64,000 nucleotides of DNA from Verrucomicrobiia bacterium (GTDB lineage: Bacteria; Verrucomicrobiota; Verrucomicrobiia; Palsa-1439). The notes beneath the pieces were generated by a model. It was not told where the DNA came from, ran no database searches, and saw nothing but the letters and a program-made list of their open reading frames with translations. The position numbers and the translations under genes are program-made. The stretch lies in contig JAJVHY010000018.1 of the NCBI GenBank assembly GCA_022072455.1, forward strand, positions 1 through 64,000, read 5' to 3'. This document shows positions 17,973 through 26,791 of the stretch, piece by piece. Positions within the stretch are counted from its first letter, which is position 1. Every line of letters begins with the position of its first letter.

Positions 17973-20929
17973 CAGGGGGCGCAAAGTTTGCGGATTTTTT
18001 CTTTGGCCTGATCCACGAAAGCGCCAGCGGAATAGCGTTTCAGGTAGCTCTGGAAGACGGAACAGGCTTGGGCGGCATTGCCCAGTGCTTCATGGCATTC
18101 GCCGGTCCGATAAGCCGCTTCGTCCGACATCGGTCCCACTGGGGCAAACAACAGCCGCGCATAATATGCCAGCGCCGTCTTCTTGTTGTCTTTTGTTTTC
18201 ACTGGATCTGGGGACACCATGTTGAAGAAAATGTTCCCGAGTCGATGGGCGGCTTCGAACGCCGGATCGCCCTTGGAATCACGCAGCACGTTGCTGTAAA
18301 GCGGCACGGCGGCCTCGATTCGATTTTTTGCTTCGTACACTTTCGCGAGAGCCAATTCTGCATCCGACCGCGGTACATGTTGAGTATCTTTCAGTGCCTT
18401 TTCCAACGCTTCTTGGGCCGCATCGTACTGTTTCAAGCCGAGCAAGGCTTGCCCAAGGCCGACTTCCGCCAGGGTCTGCACTTTCTGGTCATTGCCGGCG
18501 GTGGCGAGCGCGGCGTCATAGCTTTCCTTGGCTTGGGCGAACTTGTCCGTTCGTAACGACACATTCCCAATCGTCAGAAAGCCCGAAGCCGGTAACTCGG
18601 ATTTGTTCGGATCAGCCAACAGGCGGACGACCAACGCATTGGCCCGGCTGATGTTTTTCTCGGTCAGGGCGATTTCCGTCATGCCGATGACACAGGCGTG
18701 GCGAATGGCGGTATTGGCGGCGTATTGTTGCGCGAGTGCTTCGAGTTTGGTGTTGGCTTCGGCTGACTGCCGGTTCTTGGTGTAGACCCGGGCGATTTGT
18801 CCGACTAACGTCCGGGCGGCAAGCGGGTCATTCGAAAACTTGCCAAGGAATTGTTCGAGATCTGCGGCCACGGTCTTTGGATCATTGCGGAGTTCAAGAA
18901 TCGCGGCGATACGGAGAACGGCGGCGACCGCCGCGTTACGGGCGTCGTCGGACAGGGTTTCTGCAGCGAGGGCGCGATTGACGATGTCCTGATACGCTGG
19001 GATGGCCTCGTCGTAGCGTTTGGTGTTTTCGAGTTCGGTGGCGATGGCGTAGAGCGCATCACCGACACGGGGGTGATTGGGATACTTCTGTACGAAGTGC
19101 CGCAGGGCTTCGACCACTTCCGCCATTTTGGGTGGTTTCATGGAGGCGTACGAGGTCGCTATCTCCCATGCTGCAAATGGGGCAAGGTCGTGGTCGGGAT
19201 ATTTTTCGACCAAAGTTTTGTAGGCGGCAATGGCGGCATCCAGGCGTTCGGCCGAAATATTATTGCGGGCGATTTGGTACCATGCCTCCGGCAACTCTGG
19301 CTGGCTGGGCCACTTCTTGATGAACTCCTCGAACATGGCGATGGCCTTGTCGTAGTTCGCGGCGTCGTACGCGCCGAGATAGCTGTAGAGATAGCCCATC
19401 CGGAACGTCACGGTTGGGATCTTGTCGTACTCCGGATATTTCGCCCGGATTTCCTCATAGGCTTTGATACCAGCCTCAAGATTGGGGCGGGCGACATTGG
19501 TGTCACCGGAACGATTGGCGATCTCATAGTGGGTTAGGCCCAAAAAGAACAATGCATCGGGACGGATTTTTGAGTCAGTCCGTTTGGTAGTGAAACCGGT
19601 GAACGCCTCCAGTGCTTTGGGAAAGTCTTCCAAGTTGAAGTGGCAGGTGGCAATCCGGAACTCAATGAGTTCGATGGTGGCTTGGTTTTTGGTGCTCTCC
19701 AAGGCCGTCACATAGCCGGCCAAGGCTTCCTTGTAGCGTAACTGCTGGAATTGCGACTCGGCCTGCATCATCTGAACGCTTTCCGTCCCCCCGGCATTCG
19801 GATACTTCTTTTTGAATTCTTCGGAGAGCTCGCCGGCTTTCTTGCTTTGGCCCCGTTGCGTAAGTGTTTGAATCAAGCCAAACCAGATCTGCTCGGCTGC
19901 CCGGTCATTCGGATACCGGTCCAGCAGATATTGGTAAACAACGCTGGATTCTTCCGGCATTTCCAGCGCCTGATAACAGTTGGCAACCCGGAACAGTGCC
20001 AGGACCCGTAAGTCAGGGCGGTCTTTGATTTGTGTCATCAGCCGGCGCACCGCATCGGTCCGGCGTTGCCAGACTTCCAAACCGAGCTGCCCCCGGACCG
20101 CGTTCAACTGGTCAATATCCCGCTGGAGGACTTCGAGTAACGCGGCCTTCGAGCGCACTCCCTTGAAATAGCCGATGGCATCCCGGAATGCCTTGTTCGC
20201 CTCTTCCGTCTTGCCCTCTCGACTTAAGGCTTCACCCCGATTGAACATCGCTTCGGCCGCCAGATAGAGCGCCTCGGTGGCGCGGGGATTGGAGCGCTGT
20301 TTGGTGATTTCCCGGTACACTTTATTGGCGCTCTGGAAATCTTTTTCCTCAGTGTAGACTTGTCCGAGCAGGAACAGCGCATCGAGTTGGACACCGGCAT
20401 TTTCGAGATATTTCTGCTGGACAATGCGAATGATGGTCTTGGCGCCGTTGGTGTTGCCGGCTTTGTAGGTCGCCCACGCTTCGCCGAGCATGGCTTGGGG
20501 GAGCATTTCGTGGGCGGGGAATTGCTGTTGGAATTTCCGATAGAGTTCCACCGCTTTGGCCGCATCCTGCATTTCCCGGTAGCACTCCGCCTGTTTCAAG
20601 AGGGCTTCCGCAACCAAAACATTCCCGGGAAAACTAGTCATCAGCCGCTGGAAGACGTTGATCGCTTCCTGATATCGGGTCTGATTGGCCCAGCACCACC
20701 CCTGGTAGTAAATCGAATCCGGGACGGCCAAACTAAACGGAAACTCTTTTTCGAACTTCTGAAACGCCGCAAGTGCTTTGGGCCAATCGCCTTCACTATA
20801 CGCAGTCTGAGCTTCCTGAAAACCGACTTGTGCGGTTCGGATTGTTGGTGGAGCCTTGGGAGCTTGCCCATAAGAAGTCAAACTCGCCAAGAACATCCCG
20901 GCGATAAGCAGGCGCAGTGTGTTGATCAT
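17972..20929 (-). CDS. exported TPR-repeat protein of the Exb-type operon
   Basis: This is a 985-aa protein with a signal peptide (MINTLRLLIAGMFLASLTSYGQ) and tetratricopeptide repeats over nearly its whole length, with units such as AQTAYSEGDWPKALAAFQKF and AIAMFEEFIKKWPSQPELPEAWYQIA. TPR solenoids bind partner proteins; in Tol-Pal systems the TPR protein CpoB/YbgF plays a periplasmic coordinating role, and a similar role is inferred here. I chose ATG 20929, which overlaps the upstream ExbD stop (ATGA); a longer frame exists but lies inside exbD. Its stop overlaps the first toroid gene. The size, several times that of CpoB, is unusual. Confidence 0.85.
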   Translation of the reverse strand: MINTLRLLIAGMFLASLTSYGQAPKAPPTIRTAQVGFQEAQTAYSEGDWPKALAAFQKFEKEFPFSLAVPDSIYYQGWCWANQTRYQEAINVFQRLMTSFPGNVLVAEALLKQAECYREMQDAAKAVELYRKFQQQFPAHEMLPQAMLGEAWATYKAGNTNGAKTIIRIVQQKYLENAGVQLDALFLLGQVYTEEKDFQSANKVYREITKQRSNPRATEALYLAAEAMFNRGEALSREGKTEEANKAFRDAIGYFKGVRSKAALLEVLQRDIDQLNAVRGQLGLEVWQRRTDAVRRLMTQIKDRPDLRVLALFRVANCYQALEMPEESSVVYQYLLDRYPNDRAAEQIWFGLIQTLTQRGQSKKAGELSEEFKKKYPNAGGTESVQMMQAESQFQQLRYKEALAGYVTALESTKNQATIELIEFRIATCHFNLEDFPKALEAFTGFTTKRTDSKIRPDALFFLGLTHYEIANRSGDTNVARPNLEAGIKAYEEIRAKYPEYDKIPTVTFRMGYLYSYLGAYDAANYDKAIAMFEEFIKKWPSQPELPEAWYQIARNNISAERLDAAIAAYKTLVEKYPDHDLAPFAAWEIATSYASMKPPKMAEVVEALRHFVQKYPNHPRVGDALYAIATELENTKRYDEAIPAYQDIVNRALAAETLSDDARNAAVAAVLRIAAILELRNDPKTVAADLEQFLGKFSNDPLAARTLVGQIARVYTKNRQSAEANTKLEALAQQYAANTAIRHACVIGMTEIALTEKNISRANALVVRLLADPNKSELPASGFLTIGNVSLRTDKFAQAKESYDAALATAGNDQKVQTLAEVGLGQALLGLKQYDAAQEALEKALKDTQHVPRSDAELALAKVYEAKNRIEAAVPLYSNVLRDSKGDPAFEAAHRLGNIFFNMVSPDPVKTKDNKKTALAYYARLLFAPVGPMSDEAAYRTGECHEALGNAAQACSVFQSYLKRYSAGAFVDQAKEKIRKLCAP

Positions 20930-21375
20930 GGGTTGGCCGCCGCTGGTGCCGCAGCCGCCACATCCGCCAATGGACGGAAGGCCACGTTGGTCAGATTTGC
21001 TTGGGCACAAGCGTCGAGTGCCGAAATCACCGCCTGATAGGAAGTCTCGGGGTCAGCCTCGATGACGATCGTCGCTTCCTGGCCGATCGAAGCGAGCTGT
21101 CGCATGGCATCGGTCAAGGTGAAGCTGTCATACCCGGGGGCGCCATTGACCGAGATATCATTCGTACTGCGGACGTGGATGTTGAGATCAAGCGGAACTT
21201 TCGTCGGTGCCACTGCGCTGGCTTTGGCAACGAGCGGCAGCCGAGAGTCCAAACGCTTTTCAACGGCGCTGAACGAGGAGAATGACATGTAGAAAATGAG
21301 CAGAATCAAAATTGTGTCGATCATCGGGATGATCTCGACGCGCCCGCGTTTCACGTTCCGGCGGGCGAGTTTCAC
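20926..21375 (-). CDS. exbD: ExbD/TolR-family protein (second of a pair)
   Basis: This 149-aa proton-channel subunit has a short cytoplasmic basic start (MKLARRNVKRGRVEI), one TM helix with the essential Asp in IPMIDTILILLIFYM, and a periplasmic domain of about 100 residues ending in an Ala/Pro-rich tail. It overlaps the preceding ExbD by ATGA and the TPR gene by ATGA. The first 30 residues almost match the neighbouring ExbD, but the periplasmic domains differ strongly, so the two probably form a heteromer with separate periplasmic contacts. Confidence 0.9.
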   Translation of the reverse strand: MKLARRNVKRGRVEIIPMIDTILILLIFYMSFSSFSAVEKRLDSRLPLVAKASAVAPTKVPLDLNIHVRSTNDISVNGAPGYDSFTLTDAMRQLASIGQEATIVIEADPETSYQAVISALDACAQANLTNVAFRPLADVAAAAPAAANP

Positions 21376-21794
21376 TTCACTTCCTCAGTGGTGAAGGTAA
21401 TGTTGGCCAGGCGGGCTTTCGCGCAGGCTTTCATGAAGGCGCTCAAATCGGCGTAAGTCATATTGCGGTCGCCGCGGAGCACGACCAGCATGTCAGCATA
21501 CCGGGGGTCGCTCATCCGGATGGCATTCAGCTCGCCGGGCAATTCCTCGATGGGGATTGTCCGCTTGTTCAGAATGATCTTGTCCTTGCTGAACATGTTG
21601 AGCACGACTTTGGCCGGACCACCTTCCTTGTCATCAAGACCGGCTTTCGATTTCGGGAGTCGGAGACTGGCTTCTTTGGAGGCTTCGGCGAACCGCGAAA
21701 ACGTCATGTAGAAAATCAACAAGATCACAATCGTGTCGATCATCGGAATGATCTCCACGCGTCCGCGTTTAATCTTGCGCCGCTTCAGCTTCAT
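21372..21794 (-). CDS. exbD: ExbD/TolR-family protein (first of a pair)
   Basis: This 140-aa ExbD-like subunit has the channel Asp in IPMIDTIVILLIFYM, followed by a periplasmic domain (residues 45-135). It lies 10 bp after the ExbB-like gene and overlaps the second ExbD by ATGA. In the known motors, ExbD/TolR works with a pentameric ExbB/TolQ ring to convert proton flow into movement of a TonB or TolA partner. Here the downstream partners are a TPR protein and two toroid proteins. Confidence 0.9.
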   Translation of the reverse strand: MKLKRRKIKRGRVEIIPMIDTIVILLIFYMTFSRFAEASKEASLRLPKSKAGLDDKEGGPAKVVLNMFSKDKIILNKRTIPIEELPGELNAIRMSDPRYADMLVVLRGDRNMTYADLSAFMKACAKARLANITFTTEEVK

Positions 21795-21804
21795 GGCTGA
21801 CGCT

Positions 21805-22566
21805 TTATCCCTCGTGCGATTGTTTGATGAGCACCATGATCTCGCTGAGGCCTTTTTCCAAGTCCATCAGGATCTGCTCTTTCTGAGCTGTCAAGTAATT
21901 ATACGCGAGAAGGGAGGGCAACGCAACGCCAAGGCCGGCTGCCGTATTAATCAGCGCCTCGGAAATACCGCCAGCCAGCGCGGCCGGATCGCTCATGCCT
22001 TTTTGCGAGACGATGGCAAAGGAACGAATCATGCCGATTGTCGTTCCCAACAAACCCGCCAGTGGACACATCGTGACCATCGAATCCAACATCGGTAGCA
22101 ATTTTTCCAAGCCGATCAATTCCCGCGTGACTTCACCTTGCACAAGCTGCTCGACGTGTTCGGGGTGGTACCCATCGCGGGCGGCCGACAAGGCCACCCG
22201 GAAAACACGCCCGGCCATCCCCGGTTCAGTTTCGATGGCTGTCAAGGCATCGGAAAAGGAACTACTGGCTTTGACTTTATCAATGATGCCCTGGGTATTG
22301 CCTTGGCATTTCCGGTAATAGAAGAAGCGTTCAGGGATGATCGTGAAGGTGAAGATCGAGGCCGCCACCAGGAAGAAGAACACGTACGGCGGAGTAATCG
22401 CCACCTCCCAAACCATTTCCAAGGCTGTCTTGCCGCCATGCGCTTCCGCCGCCGCCGCCGGCGCCTCGCCGCCGGCCTCCTGAGCGGAGACCGACACCCC
22501 CGCCGCCAAAACGGCGAAGCACAGAGCCAAGACAATGCGACGGATACGACGTGATATCAGATGCAT
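21805..22566 (-). CDS. exbB: ExbB/TolQ/MotA-family proton channel protein
   Basis: This 253-aa protein has a cleavable-looking signal peptide (MHLISRRIRR then a hydrophobic stretch to VSAQ), a short Ala/Glu-rich periplasmic segment, and three TM helices. The conserved TM2/TM3 motifs are CPLAGLLGTTIGMIRSF and ALINTAAGLGVALPSLLAYNYL. I chose ATG 22566 because GGAG lies 7 bases upstream; the frame is open 12 codons further. It opens the motor operon and lies 95 bp after pnp on the same strand. Confidence 0.92.
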   Translation of the reverse strand: MHLISRRIRRIVLALCFAVLAAGVSVSAQEAGGEAPAAAAEAHGGKTALEMVWEVAITPPYVFFFLVAASIFTFTIIPERFFYYRKCQGNTQGIIDKVKASSSFSDALTAIETEPGMAGRVFRVALSAARDGYHPEHVEQLVQGEVTRELIGLEKLLPMLDSMVTMCPLAGLLGTTIGMIRSFAIVSQKGMSDPAALAGGISEALINTAAGLGVALPSLLAYNYLTAQKEQILMDLEKGLSEIMVLIKQSHEG

Positions 22567-22661
22567 ACTATTCTCCATAATTGAAATCCCCATCATCAGC
22601 ATCGACGACGGGCTTGCTTATACTGGTTGGCTGCGAACATGGCAACCAAACTTTCCATTCC

Positions 22662-24770
22662 CTACTGTTTTGCCGCGGCGTCCTTCTCAGCCATCGCCGC
22701 CCGGCGACTGAGTTTGATTTTACCGCGATCATCAATCCCGAGAACTTTAACATCAACTTCATCGCCAAGTTTCAAGACATCTTCGACTTTGTTGATGCGA
22801 CGATCCGCAATTTCGCTGATGTGCAACAGGCCATCTTTTTCCGGCAGGATTTCAACAAACGCACCGAACTCCTTGATGCCGACAACGCGGCCTCGGTAAA
22901 TCTTGCCCACTTCGGCTTCCGCCGTGATCGCGTTGATCTGCGCAATCGCCATCTCGGCGCCGGCGGAGGATGACGAGAAGATCCGAATTGTGCCATCATC
23001 CTCGATATCAATCTGACAGCCGGTCGCTTCGACAATGCCTTTGATCACCTTGCCTTGCGAACCAATGACAGCGCCAATCTTGTCCGGGTTGATCTTCAGC
23101 GACGTGATCCGCGGCGCATACTTCGACATCTCCGCGCGCGGTGCACTGATGGCTTTGTTCATCACGTCGAGAATCTTCAAGCGCGCTTCCAATGCCTGCG
23201 CGAATGCCTGCTTCGTGAGCGCATGGCTCAAGCCGGCCACTTTCAAATCCGTCTGAAACCCGGTAATCCCCTTGGCCGTGCCGGCAACTTTGAAATCCAT
23301 GTCGCCGAAATGGTCTTCCGAGCCGAGGATATCGGTCACCGTCAGGGTTTGACCGGTCTTCTCATCGGTGAACAAACCAACCGAAATCCCGGCCACTGGC
23401 GCCTTCATCGGCACGCCGGCATCCAGCAGCGACAAGGTCGCGCCACAAACGCTGGCCATCGAAGTCGAGCCGTTGGACTCCATGATTTCCGAGGTGACGC
23501 GGATGGAGTAGGGGAAGTCAGCTGCATCGGGGATCATGGGCGCGATGGAGCGTTCCGCCAATGCGCCGTGCCCGATTTCCCGACGGCCGGGTGAACCAGT
23601 CCGCCCGGTTTCGCCGACGCTGAAGGGCGGGAAGTTGTAATGCAGGTAGAACGCCTTTTCCGTCGGGCCACCGGTCCAGCCGTCCATTTCCTGTGTGTCC
23701 GAGGTCGAGCCGAGTGTGGTGATGACCAGTGCCTGGGTCTCGCCGCGTTGGAAAATCGCGGACCCGTGCGTGCGCGGCAGGACTCCGACTTCGCAATACA
23801 AGGGGCGCACATCATTCACGCCGCGACCATCGGGGCGCTTGTTGTTCTTCAAAATTGAAGTGCGCAATGCCTCACTCTCGATTTTATAGAATGACTCGGA
23901 AACTTCAAAGTCCGTCAAATCCGCAAATTGCGCTTTGAGCGTCTCCTTCATTTTCGTCTTGAGGGCGCCGAGCGCGGCTTGTCGAGCCAACTTCTTTTCG
24001 GTCAACAAAGCCGCCAAGATGTCGTTGCCGATGGTCTGCTTGGCGAGCGCGAGGACTTCCGGGCGCACGGTCTTCAAGGCGACTTGCCGCTTCGGTTTGC
24101 CGGCGAGCTTGGTCAAGTCGCGGATGCCGGCGACGATCTTCTTCACTTCGGCATGGGCAAATTCAATCGCCGCCATCATGTCGGCTTCGGAAATTTCGTG
24201 GGCTTCGCCTTCGATCATCACGAGGTCGTTTTCGCTGCCAACGTAGATGAGGTCGAGGTCGCTGTCTTTGCGCTGCGAATGGGTCGGGTTGACGATGAGC
24301 TTGCCGTCCACGCGGCTGACGCGCACCGCGCCGAAAGGCCCGCCCCACGGAATGTCCGAGACGGACAACGCGGCGGACGCGCCGTTGATGGCGAGGATGT
24401 CCGGGTCGTTTTCGGTGTCCGCGGACAAGAGGACAGCCATGATCTGGGTGTCGTTGTAAAAACCTTCGGGAAACAGCGGCCGGCAGGGGCGGTCAATCAT
24501 CCGGCAGGTGAGAATTTCCTTTTCGGTCGGCCGGCCTTCGCGCTTGAAATAGCCGCCCGGGAATTTGCCAACAGCCGCTGCTTTCTCCCGGTAATCCACG
24601 GTCAACGGAAAGAAATCGAGCCCCTCGCGCGGATCGGAGGAGACGGCGGTGACCAGGACGACCGTTTCGCCGAGTTGAATCAGAACCGCGCCGTCGGCTT
24701 GTTTGGCGAGTTTACCGGTTTCGATGGCGAGTTGCGCGTCGCCGACGGCGACATTGATACGATGATGCAT
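22662..24770 (-). CDS. pnp: polyribonucleotide nucleotidyltransferase (PNPase)
   Basis: PNPase (702 aa) degrades RNA phosphorolytically from the 3' end, usually as part of the degradosome. It has two RNase PH domains (about residues 5-220 and 310-535) joined by a helical linker. A KH domain follows (ITSLKINPDKIGAVIGSQGKVIKGI), then a C-terminal S1 domain (VGKIYRGRVVGIKEFGAFVEILPEKDGLLHIS region). An AGGA Shine-Dalgarno precedes ATG 24770. The rpsO-pnp order is the widespread bacterial arrangement. Confidence 0.97.
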   Translation of the reverse strand: MHHRINVAVGDAQLAIETGKLAKQADGAVLIQLGETVVLVTAVSSDPREGLDFFPLTVDYREKAAAVGKFPGGYFKREGRPTEKEILTCRMIDRPCRPLFPEGFYNDTQIMAVLLSADTENDPDILAINGASAALSVSDIPWGGPFGAVRVSRVDGKLIVNPTHSQRKDSDLDLIYVGSENDLVMIEGEAHEISEADMMAAIEFAHAEVKKIVAGIRDLTKLAGKPKRQVALKTVRPEVLALAKQTIGNDILAALLTEKKLARQAALGALKTKMKETLKAQFADLTDFEVSESFYKIESEALRTSILKNNKRPDGRGVNDVRPLYCEVGVLPRTHGSAIFQRGETQALVITTLGSTSDTQEMDGWTGGPTEKAFYLHYNFPPFSVGETGRTGSPGRREIGHGALAERSIAPMIPDAADFPYSIRVTSEIMESNGSTSMASVCGATLSLLDAGVPMKAPVAGISVGLFTDEKTGQTLTVTDILGSEDHFGDMDFKVAGTAKGITGFQTDLKVAGLSHALTKQAFAQALEARLKILDVMNKAISAPRAEMSKYAPRITSLKINPDKIGAVIGSQGKVIKGIVEATGCQIDIEDDGTIRIFSSSSAGAEMAIAQINAITAEAEVGKIYRGRVVGIKEFGAFVEILPEKDGLLHISEIADRRINKVEDVLKLGDEVDVKVLGIDDRGKIKLSRRAAMAEKDAAAKQ

Positions 24771-24826
24771 TTTGCTTCCTTATCTGGACCGGCGGCGGGG
24801 TCGGACTAATGGATGGAATGAAAACG

Positions 24827-24851
24827 CCGGCCCGCGGGAGCGAGCGGGCGG
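24827..24851 (-). terminator. GC-rich hairpin between rpsO and pnp
   Basis: On the plus strand CCG-G-CCCGC (27-35 of this stretch) pairs with GCGGG-CGG, giving eight base pairs with one bulge and an 8-base loop. In the transcript it lies after rpsO and before pnp, followed by CGTTTTC and not by a clean T-run. It may be a partial terminator, or an RNase III-type processing hairpin as known between rpsO and pnp in other bacteria. Confidence 0.45.
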
Positions 24852-24886
24852 TTTCAATCCATCAATCCACCAAACCCCTGACCGGT

Positions 24887-25153
24887 CTACTTTCTGAGGT
24901 TTAACTTCTTGATGAGTTCGTGGTAGCGGCCGGTGTCAGTCGCGCTCAAGTAATCGAGCAACCGGCGCCGTTGGCCGACCATTTTCAGCAGCCCCCGGCG
25001 GGAACTGTGGTCTTTGACGTGTGACTGCAGGTGCTCGGTGAGCTCGTTGATGCGAGCGGTGAGCAACGCGATTTGGACGTCGGCGGAGCCGGTGTCCTTC
25101 GGGTGGAGCTGAAATTGTTTGGTGACTTCGGTCTTTTTAGCTACAGCGATCAT
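24887..25153 (-). CDS. rpsO: 30S ribosomal protein S15
   Basis: S15 (88 aa) binds the central domain of 16S rRNA. Typical S15 sequence is visible: [46 protein letters not shown] and a C-terminal [12 protein letters not shown]. It is followed by pnp. A strong inverted repeat 72 bp upstream (25225-25260) may belong to its leader. Confidence 0.97.
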   Translation of the reverse strand: MIAVAKKTEVTKQFQLHPKDTGSADVQIALLTARINELTEHLQSHVKDHSSRRGLLKMVGQRRRLLDYLSATDTGRYHELIKKLNLRK

Positions 25154-25224
25154 GGGTCGTTTCGTTTGCCTTTCTGGGAACGGCGCGGAGTTTAGAGAGG
25201 ATTCCCGGAACTGTAAAGAGGTTT

Positions 25225-25260
25225 TTCGACCCGTCCCGGATTAGCTTGGAACGGGTCGAA
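25225..25260 (-). promoter_or_regulatory. 10-bp inverted repeat in the rpsO upstream region
   Basis: TTCGACCCGT (25225-25234) and ACGGGTCGAA (25251-25260) are perfect reverse complements with a 16-base spacer. The gap 25154-25532 between rpsO and the divergent PDZ gene holds no credible gene. As RNA on the minus strand this hairpin would sit in the rpsO 5' leader, where S15 commonly autoregulates its own mRNA through structured leaders. It could equally be a protein operator. The role is inferred. Confidence 0.45.
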
Positions 25261-25532
25261 TTGGGTTTTCGTTTTGCCAAAATCACTTTTCGACGGCCTG
25301 CCCTTGGTGATCCACTTCCATCGTCACCGCGCCCGGCAACACCTCCGCCGCTTACCGCGCTTGTTCGTCGTCGCTTCCTGTTGGTTGGTGAGACGGAGCG
25401 GCACAAGAGACAGGCTGAGGGTTCCAGCCGTCAGCTGCCGGAATAGGGACTCACGCGTTGTGACTCCGTAATATCCATGTTGTGCTGGATGAAGAATTGA
25501 CGCCGTGCGGGGCGGTGCCTATAGGTTGCAGT

Positions 25533-26219
25533 GTGCGCGCGGTCATCATTATTCTGTGGTGTTGCACCTGTCTGGTGGCGGCGGAAGTTCAGGATGCCAT
25601 CGGCGCATTGGGGGCCGGAACGTTTGCCGCCCGCGAGGCCGGCATTGCGCGCTTGGTGAAACTGGCGGAAACCGATGTGCCCACGGTCTTGCAGGAATGT
25701 GTCAACGCCTACCGGCAAAGCTCTGATCCAGAGGTGAAAACCCGGTTGCGGACGGTACTGCAACGGGTCGTGGATCAGTACATCTACCGGGCTCCCCGCG
25801 GTTTTTTAGGAATTCGTCTTCAAGGTGGGAATATCATCATCGGAGGCGGCGGCCGGCTCATCATCAATGGTGTGACGGTTCCAGCCGACGCGGTCTGGGT
25901 GACCGGCACCGTCGAGAACTCCGCGGCCGAAAAAATCGGGCTCAAGCCCAACGATTTCATCTTGGCCGTGGACGACCGGAAAACCGTCAATACGGCGGAA
26001 TTCACCCGGTACGTCCAATCCAAACGCCCGGGCACAACGGTCAAATTGCGCGTCTTGCAAGGCGGCAAAACCAATGAAATGGAGGCGGTCTTGGGCGAAT
26101 TGCCGGCGGAAGCGCGCGACCAGATTTTGACGGACGAGGGCAGCCGGGAGTTTTTCAGGACCTGGCTTAAAGAGCAAACAGAGATGGCGCCTGTGAAGAA
26201 CAATCCGCCGGAGCAATAA
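25533..26219 (+). CDS. exported PDZ-domain protein
   Basis: This encodes a protein of about 228 aa. The frame opens at ATG 25482, but a GTG at 25533 gives a proper signal peptide (VRAVIIILWCCTCLVAAEV), so I prefer it. After a helical region (DAIGALGAGTFAAREAGIARL, HEAT/armadillo-like) comes a PDZ domain (about residues 90-190): RGFLGIRL, AEKIGLKPNDFILAVDDRKTVNTAEF and RPGTTVKLRVLQGG. No protease domain is attached. PDZ domains bind C-terminal peptides, so a periplasmic scaffold or chaperone role is plausible. Confidence 0.78.
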   Translation: MRAVIIILWCCTCLVAAEVQDAIGALGAGTFAAREAGIARLVKLAETDVPTVLQECVNAYRQSSDPEVKTRLRTVLQRVVDQYIYRAPRGFLGIRLQGGNIIIGGGGRLIINGVTVPADAVWVTGTVENSAAEKIGLKPNDFILAVDDRKTVNTAEFTRYVQSKRPGTTVKLRVLQGGKTNEMEAVLGELPAEARDQILTDEGSREFFRTWLKEQTEMAPVKNNPPEQ

Positions 26220-26281
26220 CGGACATTTGACAAACTTTGGCGCGGTCGCTAGTCTGCAGGCATCGGTGCGGTTTAGTGGAG

Positions 26282-26358
26282 GGGGACGTAGCTCAGTTGG
26301 CTAGAGCGCCGCAATGGCATTGCGGAGGTCGAGGGTTCAACTCCCTTCGTCTCCACCA
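26282..26358 (+). tRNA. tRNA-Ala (anticodon GGC)
   Basis: A full cloverleaf can be drawn: acceptor GGGGACG/CGTCTCC with one G-U pair, D-arm GCTC...GAGC, anticodon stem CCGCA/TGCGG around loop ATGGCAT (T33, anticodon GGC), T-arm GAGGG-TTCAACT-CCCTT, discriminator A and an encoded CCA (26356-26358). Confidence 0.95.
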
Positions 26359-26488
26359 AACCCAAGGGGGTCCACAAAGTCCGATACAGGGGACTGGGAC
26401 TTGCGAATTCGTTGAAGCAGGTTACCAGTATAACGTGTAGTTGACTAGTTGTTGCGACACCGTGTTGTGTCGAGAAGGGTAAGGGATT

Positions 26489-26716
26489 ATGCAGCTTCAA
26501 CAAAAGTCCGGCCAAAGTCTGGTCGAATACGTCGTCCTGTTGGCGTTGGTGACCGTCGTCGCGGTCAGCATTGTGGCCGGCATCGGCCACCGCTCCACCA
26601 ACCGTTACGCTCAAGTCAGCGATGCGCTGGCCGAATCCACTGTGGCTGCGGCCACGGATGGCAAAGGCAAGCCCGGCGTTGCCGGCATCGCCGCCGGTAA
26701 AGCCCGCCGTCCGTAA
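26489..26716 (+). CDS. orphan Flp/Tad-type pilin-like protein
   Basis: This is a 75-aa protein. The short basic/polar leader MQLQQKSG is followed by QSLVEYVVLLALVTVVAVSIVAGIG, matching the Flp-type (class III) prepilin pattern of Gly, then a Glu-Tyr pair at mature positions 5-6, then a hydrophobic helix. A short Ala/Gly/Lys tail follows, as in small Flp pilins. AAGGG precedes the ATG. No TadA, TadB, TadC, TadV or RcpA genes lie near, so the assembly machine must be elsewhere. It sits alone between tRNA-Ala and typA. Confidence 0.75.
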   Translation: MQLQQKSGQSLVEYVVLLALVTVVAVSIVAGIGHRSTNRYAQVSDALAESTVAAATDGKGKPGVAGIAAGKARRP

Positions 26717-26791
26717 TAGGCTTGCGTTTCCGGTAGAATCCACTAGCTTCTGCGTCTCCCTGAGCCGAAAGTCACAGGGCGACGTTTTTTT

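Noticed and set aside
25137-25406. 89-aa minus-strand frame overlapping the rpsO start
   Set aside because: Arg/Ser-rich low-complexity translation across the inverted repeat; overlaps a certain gene.
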